Shown here: piece after piece, positions 5,689 to 6,183 of the stretch | How the letters are laid out: each line of letters opens with the position of its first letter | Numbering within the stretch: position 1 is the first letter of the stretch | Assembly (NCBI GenBank): GCA_903835145.1 | Contig: CAILMA010000247.1 | Span: forward strand, 1-6,183 | Direction: 5' to 3' | Origin: an uncultured Bacteroidota bacterium | GTDB taxonomy: Bacteria; Bacteroidota; Bacteroidia; Chitinophagales; Chitinophagaceae | Length of the DNA stretch: 6,183 bases | Made by a program: the position numbers and the translations under genes | Notes under the pieces: generated by a model | Told to the model about the DNA's origin: nothing | Database searches by the model: none | What the model saw: only the letters and a program-made list of their open reading frames with translations

Positions 5689-5721
5689 CTATCGCAAATT
5701 TTGTGCTAAAAATTTATTCCT

Positions 5722-6183
5722 ATGAAAATTTCATTTCATGGTGCTGCACGCACTGTTACTGGTTCAAAACATATTTTGCACATAAAGCCCGACAAAAAAA
5801 TATTGCTGGATTGCGGTATGTTTCAGGGTATGGGCAAGGACACTACTTTGCTTAATACGGAATGGGGCTTTGTACCTTCGGAGATTTCTCATGTCATTAT
5901 CTCTCATGCACATATTGACCATGTCGGTCTGCTGCCCAAGCTGGTAAAAGAAGTGTACAAAGGTAAGATATTCTGCTCTCCTGCAACTGCAAGCCTCGCA
6001 AAACTGCTGCTGCTCGATTCTGCCCGCATACAGGAAGCCGACGTGCGGTATATAAACAAAGCGCGGCTGAAAGAAAACAAAGAACCGTACGAGCCGCTTT
6101 ATGACGAAGATGATGCAGCCAACGTTTTTCCCCTTTTCGAAACCATACCTTACAACGAACATTATAAAATTGAAGCGGGTATA
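5722..6183 (+). CDS. MBL-fold metallo-hydrolase, beta-CASP RNA nuclease (CPSF73/YSH1-like), 3'-truncated
   Basis: This gene runs off the right edge after 154 codons with no stop. The opening MKISFHGAARTVTGSKHIL, then LLDCGMFQG (D30), then the zinc-binding motif HAHIDH (62-67) followed by VGLLPKL, are typical of metallo-beta-lactamase-fold nucleases of the beta-CASP group. Full members have about 450-470 residues, so roughly the first third is visible. The beta-CASP domain and the C-terminal His ligands lie outside. Bacterial relatives are expected to cleave or trim RNA, but the substrate here is unknown. Residues 120-140 form an acidic, proline-containing linker. The start at 5722 is supported because the first residues form the conserved first strand. 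No Shine-Dalgarno motif is present. It is divergent from the lipoprotein gene, across a 287-bp region holding promoter boxes and inverted repeats. Confidence 0.93.
   Translation, partial: MKISFHGAARTVTGSKHILHIKPDKKILLDCGMFQGMGKDTTLLNTEWGFVPSEISHVIISHAHIDHVGLLPKLVKEVYKGKIFCSPATASLAKLLLLDSARIQEADVRYINKARLKENKEPYEPLYDEDDAANVFPLFETIPYNEHYKIEAGI

Noticed and set aside
5622..5855. 77-codon + strand open frame overlapping the start of the MBL-fold gene
   Set aside because: It begins in the promoter region and runs in a different frame through the conserved N-terminus of the nuclease; it has no recognisable features.
5764..6162. 132-codon - strand open frame at the right edge
   Set aside because: It is antisense to the MBL-fold gene, whose HAHIDH motif and N-terminal strand fix the real frame on the + strand.

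Overview
This window comes from a Bacteroidota bacterium, most likely near the Chitinophagaceae/Sphingobacteriia. The evidence is the single-haem CcoP with an extended N-terminus, the gene order ccoO-ccoQ-ccoP-ccoG-ccoH-SafE, A-rich leaders without Shine-Dalgarno motifs, and TAnnTTTG-type promoter boxes. Base composition and codon use look uniform throughout. I see no mobile element, CRISPR array, tRNA or rRNA.

Positions 1-4741 hold the downstream part of a cbb3-type (high O2 affinity) cytochrome c oxidase operon on the + strand. It contains the 3' end of ccoO (possibly a ccoNO fusion, cut by the window edge), a short ccoQ-like membrane peptide, the haem subunit ccoP, and the assembly genes ccoG (polyferredoxin) and ccoH. 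The last gene encodes a six-helix SafE/DsbD_2-type membrane protein. A strong, probably bidirectional hairpin terminator closes the operon. CcoO and CcoP pass electrons to the catalytic CcoN, and CcoG, CcoH and probably the SafE-type protein serve metal delivery and assembly. The usual partners ccoN, ccoI and ccoS would lie upstream, outside the window.

Positions 4766-5434 (- strand) encode a lipoprotein of unknown function that converges on the operon terminator. A 287-bp divergent intergenic region follows (5435-5721). It contains TAnnTTTG-type promoter candidates and a cluster of GGCAA/TTGCC motifs arranged as three inverted repeats with centres 44 bp apart. From 5722 to the right edge runs the 5' part of a metallo-beta-lactamase-fold protein of the beta-CASP RNA nuclease type.

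The gene content is ordinary and I find no convincing new system. The points most worth a second look are non-coding: the evenly spaced inverted repeats upstream of the nuclease gene, the long hairpin between ccoO and ccoQ, and the repeat-plus-hairpin leader of ccoH. An apparent internal duplication at the N-terminus of CcoP is also worth checking.
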